A stretch of DNA of 64,000 nt from Zelopaecilomyces penicillatus (lineage: Eukaryota; Ascomycota; Sordariomycetes; Hypocreales; Pseudodiploosporaceae). The translations under genes were made by a program, and so were the position numbers. The stretch lies in assembly GCA_005765155.1 (NCBI GenBank), contig VCCP01000005.1, positions 5,146,001 to 5,210,000 on the forward strand, in the 5' to 3' direction. Below the pieces are notes generated by a model. It saw nothing but the letters and a program-made list of their open reading frames with translations. It was not told the DNA's origin and ran no database searches. This document shows, piece after piece, positions 22,621 to 34,856 of this stretch. Every line of letters starts with the position of its first letter. Positions within the stretch are counted from its first letter, which is position 1.

Positions 22621-24013
22621 TTGGGCTGATGATAAGAATGACTTGTGATTGAATATAGTGTGATTGTAAGAGTTTCTATGATTTGATGGGGTGTGATTGT
22701 GCTGATTGATAAATTCTGCAAATCCGGATAATCATCTGGTTTTTATAGATTTTAACTACAGACTTGTCCTTCCTATTGGGCGTCGATCTTGTATATACTA
22801 GTTCTGGTTACGTTTGTAGTCTCATCTAGCATCAGCCAACTTGGAGTACACGTTAGTATTACGCAATTTCATAAAATAGACCGTACGGTTTGATTCCGTT
22901 GATTGCAGATAAATGGAAGCAAAGATACCTAGTGTGGGCTTACTCATGGCTGCCATGTGGTCTGGTAATCATCCATATCTAAGATGTACGATTTAGCATT
23001 ATGTTTAATTACCCTTCGTGCCCGATTATCCTTGGCAAGAGGATAAGGAAGTAAGTCGAGCCTTAGAACAACGTTGGGCTAACCAGGCCAGCAGTTAGGG
23101 TTGAATGTCCCCCTGACAAAAGATCGACATAGTGCTAGTGAGTCCCTAGGCTTAGCTAGTCCTAGAAAACATAATATTACACTTTTGGCGTTATGTGTCT
23201 TCCCTTGCCTGCATTTTCTCCCGTCAGTCAATATTTACATGGACTATTGTTCAACGTGCCTGGCTACTCCACCCGCCCGTCATAGCTATGTATATCCCGA
23301 GAATACTTTACTGGGAACAAATAGACCTAGCATGCTAAGTTTGGCTAAAGAATGGCGCGACTTGAACAATCGGTTGATAAGACTCAGAGTTTTGCTTGAT
23401 GGTGGAGATCCCAATTAAGTAAAATTCCGAAATGCGATCTTCTACTATATCTTACCCCCCATCATGTGATGCTTTAGCAGATCACACTGTTCACACTTCC
23501 ACACACAATGCCGCCTGAGCCGTGACCAGCAGCGCCAGGTATCGTATGGTCAAGGAATATTATGACGTAGAGCGCAGCAGGGGTGTTCCCCAGCTTGCCT
23601 GGGAGTAAGAAGGCTGTATATTATCATACTTCTATCCAGGCAGCTAGCATGTCTAATATCTGAGCCCTAGTATTCTCATCGGGCCATTGCTCGGTCAGCC
23701 AGATGCGCTTCTTATTACATCAATAATATCTAATAGAGCTCATATAGTTTTGAAAATTAGGCCAAAATTGCTACCAAGGCAACACCATCTAATTAAGACT
23801 CTAAGATCCCTCGCTCTCTTTACATAGTTAGGAATGAAAGCATTGTTTTGGCCATTTGTTCCACCTTGGCGTTCGGTCCGGTTTCAATTGGGCTTTGACC
23901 GTTGGTTATAATAATTCCCACTCGTGCCATTACTAAAGCCTAGAGAGCCCGCTTGCTTTGGCTCTTGTTTATTACATGTGGGGTAGGCAAAATCTTACTA
24001 CTAGTAAAACCTC
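22621..24013. other. Intergenic region with a thioesterase-like relic
   Basis: No intact gene. A 106-codon open frame at 23101-23418 has no recognisable domain. A degraded match to the adjacent thioesterase domain lies at about 23531-23610. Confidence 0.5.
23531..23612 (-). pseudogene. Relic of a hotdog-thioesterase segment
   Basis: On the minus strand this stretch reads G-K-L-G-N-T-P-A-A-L-Y-V, against G-K-S-G-Y-S-P-T-A-L-Y-V in the hotdog domain encoded at about 24160-24240. The DNA also matches, including GCGC(T/C)AGGTAT and TAGAGCGCAG. Most differences are transitions, and two stop codons lie just upstream. It looks like a small decayed duplicate. Extent is uncertain and the match is short. 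Confidence 0.4.
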
Positions 24014-27000
24014 TCAGACAGCCGCTTGTTCTGGCTCGACCGCCACCCAGAGACTCTCTGCTGCGGCGACAATCTCCCCCTTGGAATTTGTCAACTCAGC
24101 CCTCAAAGCCGTGTTTCGCCCTTGCATATTCTCTATCATCGCTGTCACGCATACAACCGTCTCAGTTGTAGTCAGCGGCGCTAGGTATTGGATATTCAGG
24201 GATGCTGTGACATAGAGCGCAGTGGGACTATATCCAGATTTGCCGAGCGCAACGTTGAGTTGGCTTACGATGCCGAGACTTTCATCCAGCATGGTAGCAA
24301 TGAGACCGCCATGGACGATGCCTTTGTGGCCGGAGGTGCGATGACCCATTCCAAAGAGCGTGGCGACACGGTCAATGGGTCGTGAGGGGTCATAGAAATG
24401 GGAGGCGTCTGAAGGACGGAAAGGAGAGAGAATGCAAATTGTGGGTTTGTTATAGTCGAGAATGTGGGAGAATGTGCTGTCAACAAATTGGTCGTGCTCC
24501 GAGCTGGATGGGTTTGAGCATGGTGGGATGAATGGAATGACTTGGCCGTGGCCAGGGATAAAACCCGACAAGGTTGAGGAGTCATTGATGAGCCTCGAGC
24601 ACCAATCTATCTTGTTAAAGAAGTTTAACAATAGAGACAGGAGGTGTGGCGGGTTGTTCAAAGTGACGCCAGAGGGAAAAGCCTGTTCAAGCGAAGCACT
24701 GCCCACAGACACCCAATCAGATTCCTCGATGTGTGTAATTGGTGGAATAGCTGGATCACACTGGCTAATGTCAGATAGAATGTCAATAGATATGTTAAGC
24801 ACATCCTCAGTAGAGGCAGGCATGTGGCTCTCCTGGATCTGGGATAACATAGACTGGGCAAGCACCCTCAGACTTGGACTATAGACTGATAGATCAGCAG
24901 ACGGTAGCCCATTGGCAGTCAACTGGTTCCGTATCAATGCAATAGCCAGCGAATCGATTCCAATATCCTTCAACGGTAGGTCGGCATCCACATCACCAGA
25001 CGACTCAAATCCGAGAGTTTTGGCCACAGTTTGACGGATCATATTCAGTATGATTTTGATCTGTTCAACGTGGGTCAATTCGCTCAAAACCTCCCTCAAG
25101 CCCAAGCTCCGGTGTTTCTGTAAATCTTCAGCATTGATTGGGACCTTGGCACCCTCCAATGCCTCTGCTACTCCAACACATCCTTGGCTAGGGGTATTGG
25201 TGATGTCCGTGTTGTCGACACACAGCACTGTCTTTCGCCAGACCTGATGTCCCTGAAAGGCATAAGTCGGCAGCTCAATTCTCTGGCAGCCCCAAGGCTT
25301 GAAGTATCCATCCCAACTAATGGGGACCTTCAACGTGTGCAATTCTGCAAGACTTTTTTGAATGGTCGACACACCATTTTTACCGGGTAGCAGCGACGCC
25401 AACCATGTGGTTGATTCGATACCACTGGCCCGATTAGACAGACAGGCGGCGCCAATCGACCCAACTCAAGGAAGACATCAACTCCTTTCCGAGCTAGCGT
25501 CTCCATTGCATCGCTGAAGAGGACTGGCATTCGAGCTTGCTTGACCCAGTACTCTGGGTTTTCCAGCTCGCCGGGCTGGGCTACTTCTCCGGTAAGGCTA
25601 CTGACAATGGCCAATGTTGACGAATGGTACTGCATACTCTGGGCCACGGCACGAAACTCGTCCAATATGTCGTCTACATGGTGGGAGTGGAACGCACGAG
25701 ACACCCCAAGCTGTCTGGTTTTACGGCCAAGCTGTCGAAAGTGCATCTCAACAGCCTCGATGGCTTCACCATTACCCGACGCCACTGTCTGCATTGGCGT
25801 GTTGCGGCAAGCGATGTTGACCTTGACTTCGAGATTCAATGCCGCCATTGCTACTGCCACCTCGCTAGCGCTCGCTTCCAGAGACACCATCCGTCCATGA
25901 ACAGGTAGACTCTGTATCAAACGGCCTCGCGTTGCCACAAGCCGACAAGCATCCGGTAAATCTAGAATGCCGGCAACATGAGCGACAGCAAGTTCGCCTA
26001 CACTGTGTCCCAACAAGAAGTCTGGCTGTACACCCCAGCTCTGCCACAACCGCCATAGGGATACCTGGAGCGAGAAGAGCGCAGGCTGGGTAAATTCGGT
26101 AGACTTCAACAGGTTGAAATCCTCGATGTTGGCTTTGTTGGCCCATAACAAGTCAAGGAGTGGCCGATCTAGTAGCTGTGTGAACTCGGCTGCAATCTGG
26201 TCCAAGGACCGCCGATAGACAGGATACGTGTCGTAGAGATCTCTCCCCATACCCAAAAGATGGCTGCCCTGGCCCGTAAACATCATCGCAAGGTGCGGCG
26301 TCTCCAGACGACTGCTGGTAGGCACCGGCAACTCTTCTGGATGACGGGCCACACTCAAGAGCTTGTTCAACAGATCTGCCCTGTTACTGGCCCTCAACAC
26401 CAGACGCTGCCGGAAGAATGTACGAGTAGTAGCCAGCGAAAAAGCCACGTTGCAAAGCTTCTCCTTCATCCCTTGATCGCTACTGAGATGCTTATGTAGC
26501 TTGCTTGCTTGCTCACAAAGTGCCATCTTGTCGTGTGCCGACATAAGGAACAGCAACTCATGCGGCAACGGGATAGGTGACTCAGGCACAGCAACTTGTC
26601 GCCTGGGAGCTTCCTCGACGACAACGTGAGCGTTCGTTCCGCCAATTCCAAACGCGCTGACGCCCGCTCGTCGTGGCCTATTGTCAGCATGAGACGGCCA
26701 GGGCCGAGTTTTCAACACTGGTGACATGTCTGCCCCCTCCCAGTCCACTTCCGGGGTTGGCTTGGTGATGTGCAATGACTGTGGGAGTGTGCAATGCTGC
26801 ATAGATAGCACGACTTTGAGTAATCCGACGAGACCTGCGGCTGCTTGCGTGTGGCCAACATTCGATTTTGCCGAACCAATCCACAATGGTTGTAAGGCGC
26901 CGCTGGCTCGGCTGCCTTTGAAGATTTCTGCCAGCGTCTCTCCCTCAATAGGGTCGCCTAGCTTTGTTGCCGTACCATGAGCCTCTATGTAGTCAATATC

Positions 27001-29805
27001 ACTGGGTTGCAATCCTGACGCGGCGAGGGCGCTACGAATAAGTCGCTTCTGGGCTGGACCACTCGGCGTTGTCAAACTGACGCCGTGTCCACCGTGGTTG
27101 ACGGCGGTACCACGCAGCACAGCATGGATTATATCCCCGTCGCGTTGAGCGTCGGACAGGCGTTTGAGGACGATGGCTGCGGATCCCTCGCCCCAGCCCA
27201 TGCCTTGAGCGTCGGCTGCGAATGCCCGGCACCGGCCGTCTTCCGACATCCCCCGGAGCCGGCTGAACTCGACAAACAACCCGGGCCCGAGCAGTAAACT
27301 CACGCCTCCCGATACGGCTAGGTCACATTCACCATGGCGTAATGCGTTACAGGCAAGGTGAGTTGTGACCAGCGATGATGAACATGCAGTATCAACGGTC
27401 ATTGATGGGCCCTCAAGACCTAGTACATAGGAGACTCGCCCGGACATGACGCCGCCGGCTGTGCCAGTCGTCGCATACCCGTCAAGGGTTTCCAGGTCCC
27501 TAACATATACAGAAGTAGAATGGGCGGCCACATTGCTGACACCAATAAACACACCCGTCCGGCTACCTCGTAATTGCGCAGTAGTGTAACCAGCTCGCTC
27601 AAATCCTTCCCAGCATGTTTCGAGCAAGACATGCTGGGCTGGGTCCAGCGCCTGTGCCTCTCGGGGCGAGATGTTGAAAAAGGGTGCGTCAAAGGAGTCA
27701 ATCGCTGGAAGACTTAGAAAGCCACCTCTCCGGCAGTATGACTTGCCACTGGCATTTGGGTTAGATGAGTATAGAGCTTCAGCATCCCATCGGTCCTTGG
27801 GTACGTTGCTTGTTGCATCTCTGCCGCTTTCGAGCAAAACCCAATACTCTTCCGGAGTAGTGACCCCTCCAGGTAAACGGCACGCCATTGAGACTATTGC
27901 AATATCCTCATTGTTACAATTGCAAGTAGCAATTGCATCTCGTTGAGCGGCTGGTTCTGTCGTCAGCGGTACCTGTATTGTTTCGTAGGTGCTGCTGATG
28001 TATGCCGCCAATGTCTTGATGGTGTGGTGTTCAAACAGTTTAGCAGACGACACCGTCCAACCCAGAAGCTTCTCTAGCTCTGCTTGTATGCGGATTACAC
28101 GTAGTGAGTCACCCCCTATGTGAAAGAAGTTTGCGTCAATACCAATACGTTCATGACCAAGGACTCTTGACCATATAGCCATGATGTAGCCCTCAAGCTC
28201 GTTTTCTGGCCTCACAGATCCCGAAACTTCAATACATTCTACCGGATCTGGCAGGGCTTTATGGTCAACCTTGCCGTTGAGGGTCAAGGGAATAGTATCC
28301 AACTCGACAAAGAAAGCTGGCACCATATAAGCTGGCAGGCGCGCTGCTAGCCATGGCCGGAGAAGGTTTTCAAGCGCTGTTCTTGTCATTTTCTCGGATT
28401 GGATAGCATCAGCGACCATCCGTTGCACGCAGTATGCAATCAGGCGATTTTCATGGCTGGTTACAACTGCCGCAGATATCTGCTTGTGGCTAGTAATGGC
28501 TGTCTCGACATCCCCAGCCTCGACTCGGTAGCCACGAACTTTGATCTGCCCGTCGGCGCGCCCCAGAATCATGAGCGCTCCCGAGGCAAGGAAACGGGCC
28601 AAGTCTCCGGTGCGGTAGAGCAAGTCTTTGGAGAATGGACTAGGGAGGAACCGAAAGTTGGAATGTGTGGGGTTATTATGATATCCGCGTCCCACGCCAG
28701 CACCACCGATATACACTTCTCCAGGGCATCCAACGGGTACTGGTGATAGGTTCTTATCTAGCACGTAAAGCTGAGTATTGGAGATTGGGCCACCGATGGT
28801 GATATCTTCACCGGGGCAGACCCTCCAGATGGTTGAGTAAACCGCAGCTTCCGTTGCGCCGTACAAGTTCCATAACCTATCGACGCGGGCGAGAAGTTGC
28901 TGAGCAAGGTTATAAGACAAGGCTTCACCGCCGCTTAGGATATTTTTCAGGCGCGGCTCGTTTCCCCAGCCGGAATCGAGCAGCATCTGCCAAACTGCTG
29001 GAGTGCCTTGCATCATGGTAATAGAGTAGCACTTCATCAGCCTCAAAAGCGCCCCTGCATCTCTCATCTCGTGTCTCTGTGCGATGATTGTCGTGGCACC
29101 GTTAATTAGCGGAAGAAATAGCTCCGTAACGGCCATGTCAAACGAAATTGTGCTTATTGCCAAAAGTCGATCTGCCTCGCAGCATCCGGGTTCCCGCGTG
29201 ATCGATAGCAGGACGTTGCACACAGCCCCATGGCTGATTTCCACGCCTTTTGGTCTGCCAGTTGACCCAGATGTATACATGATGTACGCGAGGTCATCTG
29301 CTCCTATCTCTGTCTTGATATTGCTGCTGTCGGTTTCTGTGCCCCCCTCGTTCCGTGCTTCGTCAATAGTTAGACACGCGCCTTGCCAGAACGCAATAGT
29401 ATCCAGTGAGTTGGCGTCGGTTACAGCGAGCTTTGGGCTTGAATTTTGCATCATCTGGTAGATGCGTTGCGCGGGTAGGTCAGGATCAATAGGCACATAA
29501 ACTGCACCAACCTTCAACACCGCCAGCAACATGACAACGAGGTCAATGGAGCGACCCAAGGCCACTCCGACGATGTCGCCCCGTTCAATACCGTGCCTCA
29601 GCAAGCAACGGGCGTATTTATTCGCTAGCTCATTGACACTTTTAAATGTCAGTTCGGATTTGCCACAGATCAGGGCAGTCTTCTCAGCATAGCATTCCGC
29701 GGTGCTCTCGACAAGTTGCGGCACCGTGTGCCCGAGCATTGTGGTATCATCGGTGGCGTTGAACTGTGAGATTAGCATCTGCAGTTCTCCTGCGACGGAA
29801 CCCAT
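24014..29805 (-). CDS. NRPS-PKS hybrid megasynthase, A-T-KS-AT-T-hotdog TE (apparent frameshift)
   Basis: About 1930 codons without introns. Start taken at the ATG 29805 (upstream in-frame extension lacks ATG). Domain order with approximate residues: adenylation 30-500 (T-S-G-S-T-G-R-P-K-G, R-T-G-D-L, G-R-x-D-G-Q-I-K-V-R-G-Y-R, N-G-K-V-D), carrier with G-G-D-S-L near 565, ketosynthase with D-T-A-C-S-S-S near 807, E-A-H-G-T near 942 and S-N-V-G-H near 984, acyltransferase with G-H-S-V-G-E near 1268 and R-A-F-H-S (malonyl-type), second carrier with G-I-D-S-L near 1617, and a hotdog thioesterase with H-G-G-L near 1834. There is no reductive domain. It should activate an amino acid, extend it with malonyl units and release it, perhaps as a pyrone or tetramate. 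The layout recalls the AnATPKS-type enzymes for amino-acid-derived alpha-pyrones. Reading frame shifts by one base at about 25455-25467, at the end of the AT domain. Confidence 0.85.
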
Positions 29806-30434
29806 CTTTCTCGACAACTGCGGTACCAAATGAATAGCAAATGGTGCCTTTTCTAGATTCACAATGAGGGTCAAGAAAGGTGCTCTTGGTCGGGCCACGT
29901 ATCCGCTTATTTACAGACACTGCACGACATGGGATGGCATGTAATCTTCAACATACCCACTTTACTTAAAATAACAATGTGTTAGGAAGATCCATTCTGT
30001 ATTGGCACAGCCAGCCGTGTCTCCTGCATGAACTTGACTAATCCGCGTCAGTGTATGCATCTCGGTTTTATTCATCGACCCCGATTGAGTTTTCCAACTT
30101 TGCCAAACCGAAGTAGTCATCAAATGGATCAGAGGCGATGTGATTTCATCCTGGAAATTATCGTGATGTAAATAACCCGATATTCATTGTGGTAAGGTTG
30201 CGGCAGAAGCATGGCGATTATCTGATCCCTCGTTCACGACCTAACAATGTCTCCTCAAAAGCTACTCATCTGCATCTCGCAATACCAACTTCATTAGAGT
30301 ATTTCCAAAAATTGCAAAGCTAGTTACTTGAGAAAGCCTTGATATCAATAACTCGGTCCCTATTTCAAATCGCATCAATAGGAGGTAATGATGACTTTCC
30401 TTAACTGTATTGAGAATTTATCAACTATATTCTT
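29806..30434. other. Intergenic region, NRPS-PKS promoter side
   Basis: About 0.6 kb between the megasynthase start and the stop of the secreted protein. No coding feature seen. Confidence 0.5.
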
Positions 30435-31648
30435 TCATTGTGATACTTCATTATACCCAACATTATATCCTGACCAAGGAATACTGCATTGAATAAAAGC
30501 TGGCTGATAGAACACATCATCCAACAGACACCAGGCGGGATATCCTTGATTGATCCCTTCTATGTCGACATAGAAAAAAAACCACTTGCAGCCGACCTTA
30601 TCGTTACACCTTTGGGCACAGGCTTTCCTGCCTGGGAGGTAATTGTTATCGCTGTTTCCAATGTCTCCATGGAGATCAATGTAATCTGGATTCACCAGAG
30701 TTAGCAGGCCATTCATCTGTAGATTTAGACACAAAATGATGATAGTCCATACCTCTATAGTGGTTATATACACAACCATTTGCTGGTCCGTACACGCGCA
30801 CGTAACTTTTTCCATCCACAGAAATTGTTTGCGTGGGTGCGGGCAAGTTGATCGTTTTTGTTACCGTCTGAGTTTCTGTGATGGTGGCGGTACTGCTGGG
30901 GACTGTTGTGAAGACGGTGGATGGCACGGTTGACGTGTCTGTAGATGAGATGGTGGTGGTTATTGACAAGGTCGTCGTTTTCGACGGGCCGAGGAAGCAG
31001 CTGCAAGCTTTAGACGCGAGTGTTGCAGCGGCAAGCAACAGCGGTGCGGGAGTATATGGCTTTTGGAGGCCTCGATTTTGCAGAATAGGTGTCGCGCTTC
31101 GTAGTTATTCTTGTCAGATTTCATTGTCAATAGTAGGACGGGGCAACACATACATGGTCTTGGTGACTGCGTCCGGCGTCACGGTCAATGTCTCGGTAAC
31201 TGTCGCCGGCGTGGTAATTGTTGCGACGCCAGAGGTGATCTATACAGACACTCGAAAGTTAGGTTTAATGTTCAGTTCAAGTCGGGCTCTTCAACGGCGC
31301 GGTCGTACCGTGATGACTGTTTCTCCAACAGTTTTGGTAGTTGTTTCACGGACAGTAACGGACGATGTTGCTACCAGATGTTTAGAACAAACATGCATCT
31401 AGCACACGGCAGTCTCCCTTACCAGTAACTTTCACCGTCGTCGCTTTGATCAAGGATGAGCAGAATGTTGTTGCTTTGGGCCCAACGGCCGTCAGGGCTA
31501 TATCGAGGACTCTCAGCACTGGAGCAGTGCACGATGGGTATGCGTTGACCTTGCGCTCTGCCAGCTCATGATAATTTCCTTGATCCGAAAGAGGCGACGC
31601 TGCAGCACCAATAGCGCCAAGCAGTGGCATAAACGGAAGACCACGCAT
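30435..31648 (-). CDS. Secreted Thr/Ser-rich protein with PAN/apple-like C-terminus
   Basis: Five exons: 31648-31423, 31370-31309, 31239-31154, 31000-30753 and 30685-30435, giving about 290 residues with all phases consistent. N-terminal signal peptide (residues 1-18), then a Thr/Val/Ser-rich middle with many T-x-T-V repeats, likely O-glycosylated. The C-terminal domain has C-A-Q-R-C, C-K-W-F-F-F-Y, W-C-L-L and a final I-Q-C, a cysteine spacing like PAN/apple folds that bind protein or carbohydrate. Probably cell-wall associated or secreted. There is no obvious link to the neighbouring biosynthetic genes. The exact acceptor of exon 4 is the least certain junction. Confidence 0.7.
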
Positions 31649-32604
31649 GATGTTTGTAGAGACGAAAGACTTGTCGATGACGATGAATGTCGATTATCTC
31701 ACGATTCCTATCATACTGCTACACATTGAGCCGCTTCAGTTCCCCTTTATATAACTTCCATACTACGTGCGATACCATACTCATTGTCGGGTAGGTAGGC
31801 ACGGACAAGAAATGGCAGAGTGAGACAGGGCTAAGCGACGCAACGCTCTAGTGGCGTCAATAGATTCATCTAAGCTGCGCCAACAAACATGGAGCTCGAA
31901 GACAATGCGGCAAATGGCAATCGCTAATCTCTCAAGCCTCCCATCATAGAGGGCTAGCGCAATCACTCTAGCCGTAGCTGAGACGCCCCGTCCCATGATC
32001 CTCGGTTCCCATATTAACGGGAGTTTCCCGTGTCAACTGCCACCCGGCACTTGTGGCATCTTGGCCCAGACTATCGGTGAAGCGTAGACCTTAAATGTCA
32101 CCCGGGCCCTGCCCCGAAGATGTCTTACAGAGTGTCTTCAACCAGAAGATTGCGACGGGAGCCGTGCGAGGCTGCTGGGAGCTGAAGCGCCGCCTGACCT
32201 GGTGCATGCGTCGAGAGGTCTAGACTTGGGACAGACTTTTGTTTGGTCCCATCCGCATGCACTGACTCTTTGCAAGCCGTTTAGACGAACAGATTGGCAA
32301 GGGTCTTGAAGCCCACATCGGATCGAAGCAAGAACGTGTCGCTGCCGCGATAAAATAGATGAACCCGCCCAGCTAACGGCTCTGCAGCGGATGATGGTAG
32401 TGGCGCAACATGTCGGAGATTTCATGGAGCAAGGTCAAGTTACGTATTTGCAATTTGGTTCCACTTTGCTTTGTGTAAAGCTGTAACAAGTTCATTGCTC
32501 TATTAAAAAAAAAAAGGATCATACATCTGAAAATCGCTATAATGAGTATATACAGATCAACAATAATAACAATAGTGACAATAGTGGCAACAGCAAGCAC
32601 AATA
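31649..32604. other. Intergenic region
   Basis: About 1 kb. Open frames here show no domains. It contains the promoter of the secreted protein and the 3' end of the GGPP synthase gene; no repeat of note. Confidence 0.5.
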
Positions 32605-33702
32605 CTAGTAAACCAGAGCAGCCTTATCTAATAATAGAAGAATCGCTCTATTAGTACAGTTGGACTGTACATCCAAATCATTCGCCAGAGCTCTTGCTTT
32701 CACCAAGAGAAGGCTTATCGCCTGTCGCGTGTACTCAAAGCTCCCCGTGCTCTCCAAATACTTGACAGCATGCTGCTTAATCTCAAACTCGGTCGTCTTG
32801 AGCGACAGAATGTGGAGAAGCTCCTGGTTATTGGGACGCGCATGGATGCTGTGAATCACAGGGAATGAGAATTTGCCTTCGGTGAGGTCCTCGCAGTAAC
32901 CCTTTTTCTGCGTGTAGTCGAGGTTTGTGAGGTTTTTGTAGTCATCTGTGATTTGGAACACAAGGCCGAGGAGATTGACAAACGGCATGCAGTCGAGGTT
33001 CTTTCCTGATTCGGCTTCCATAAGCTTGATAGCAAGACGGAATAGGCCTCCGGTTTTGTTGGAGACCATCTCGAGGTAGTCGTCCTCGCTCGGGCAGTTT
33101 AGGGTATCGCGCCAGAATAGGTCCATGCCTTGGCCCCTGTGGAGGGAAAGCATCTCAGTGGTAAAGATGCCGATGGCCTTTCGGTAACTTTTAAGCTTCT
33201 GCAGCTCCTCGAGAGCAAGGAAATAGACAAAGTTGGCTGAGTTGATGGTTTGGGCCACACCAAAGACACTGTGCGCCACGGGACGGCCTCTCCTGAGTGT
33301 GGAGTTGTCTTGGATATCATCAATGAGCAACGAGGCATTATGTAGCATGCGCACCACATTGGCGATGCATTGTATGCTCTCATATGGCACTTCAAGCCAT
33401 ATGTTGAAAGCGTTGAGAAGTTGTGTCCTAAATTCTTTACCAGGCTCAGAGTTGATGTAGTCAAAGGGTCCTAGGATTGCCTTTTCTTTGTGATCATTCC
33501 ACCTGCCTTCAAACGAGGTGTCGATGTGATTGTTCAGGCTTGTCGTCTCTGGGCGGAACGAAGCCCATGACCTCTCGTTTGAGATGTTGTTGTTATTGTC
33601 CTGGGGCAGGAAAGTGAAAGATTTGGAGCATGGACCGAGTTTGTCAAAGCTTTGAGTTTGCTGCTCTGCCACAACAGTTACTGTGGTTTGGGACATTGTC
33701 AT
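32605..33702 (-). CDS. Geranylgeranyl diphosphate synthase (pathway-dedicated)
   Basis: Intronless, 365 residues. Makes C20 geranylgeranyl diphosphate from FPP and IPP, the substrate of the CPS/KS encoded 10 kb away. First Asp-rich motif is D-D-I-Q-D (128-132) followed by N-S-T-L-R-R-G; second is Q-I-T-D-D (250-254); the region G-Q-G-M-D-L-F-W-R-D is at 190-199. An N-terminal extension of about 75 residues with an N-rich stretch precedes the conserved prenyltransferase fold. Fungi also carry a housekeeping GGPP synthase, so this copy beside a diterpene synthase is likely cluster-specific, as ggs2 is in Fusarium gibberellin clusters. Two ATGs, at 33702 and 33696, are both possible starts. Confidence 0.95.
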   Translation of the reverse strand: MTMSQTTVTVVAEQQTQSFDKLGPCSKSFTFLPQDNNNNISNERSWASFRPETTSLNNHIDTSFEGRWNDHKEKAILGPFDYINSEPGKEFRTQLLNAFNIWLEVPYESIQCIANVVRMLHNASLLIDDIQDNSTLRRGRPVAHSVFGVAQTINSANFVYFLALEELQKLKSYRKAIGIFTTEMLSLHRGQGMDLFWRDTLNCPSEDDYLEMVSNKTGGLFRLAIKLMEAESGKNLDCMPFVNLLGLVFQITDDYKNLTNLDYTQKKGYCEDLTEGKFSFPVIHSIHARPNNQELLHILSLKTTEFEIKQHAVKYLESTGSFEYTRQAISLLLVKARALANDLDVQSNCTNRAILLLLDKAALVY

Positions 33703-34856
33703 TATGATTTGATGGATTGTAAGTCAGTTCGGGTCTGTGATTCAGTGAGAACTGACTACTGGAATGATGGTAGGGTTCTGTGGTATTGGGCTCTCCGTAA
33801 ATGACTCGAAAGGTTGGTATGATGAGATGATCCAAATGGTGGATTGTAAGAGAGACAAATAGTCAGTTGGGCCTCTGGCAATTGAGGCTCAGCTAGACTA
33901 AAAGCACTGCCTTGATTATCTTTCCAAATAGATGCAAGGCTCGGAATCCTGGACTAGGGGGTCCCACGTGTCTCGTCGATCGCGTGGTTCCTAATGCATA
34001 GGCCCCGTTCTGCTGGACGAGAGAAATCGGCTTTCCATAAAAGGAAATCAGGGACCCCAATGTGGAAAGATGATGGCATATATATACAGTACACATGCGA
34101 TGCCTATTTCGAGTCATTGTCGCCTTCCCATCCTGATCACTTGTCTTCGGTCGATCCTCTGTATCAGGATCTTGGTGTTTCAGAGGTGATTAGCCTAGAT
34201 AGGCTTGTCCGACTGGGGAAGATATATCGGGATACGTGAATCTAGTTTAGTGTGGGGATGCCAGTCAGGTGTCCATCGGAGTATTATGTGATTGTACTAA
34301 GAGTACTACTACGCTGAAACATCAAACAAAGGGACTTGTAATACCTTCTGAGTGACGCCTAGATGAAATGTACTTTCAACTTGCTGCTTTACTATGTTAA
34401 CCGGGTGATAAGCCCGTATGCCTCCGCAGCTCGCCCATCAAGTTGATTTCGAATCCTGTAGTAAGATATTGGCTAGTAAAAGTCGATCTCTCGTTTGCAA
34501 GTGATTTGCCTCATTCTAATACGATATACATTACTATCGAAACGACCGCTCCCCCATTGCTATATCCATAGTGACTATTCTAGCATCATCCAGATCATCC
34601 ACACTGTAGCCGACTCTGGATGCGATTCCTTTGTAGTTTACATAGGCTAGGAAACCCTGGTGTATGACCATATAATGTTAGAGGTAGCCCTTGGAGCTTT
34701 GATTAAGTTATGTAAACGAGCCTCCCATATGTGTACGTAGAATAGCGGCTTAGCTGGAGCGCGGGGAAGAGTTCGTCCTCGACATGACAAAATTTGTCAG
34801 TCGACCATCATTTGAAGATGAACCTATTCATAACATGATTTATTATCGGCCCAGAT
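33703..34856. other. Intergenic region (GGPP synthase promoter side)
   Basis: About 1.15 kb between two minus-strand genes. No coding gene or repeat recognised. Confidence 0.5.

Noticed and set aside
23101..23418. 105-codon open frame on the plus strand
   Set aside because: No recognisable domain, start context or splice structure, in an AT-rich intergenic region.
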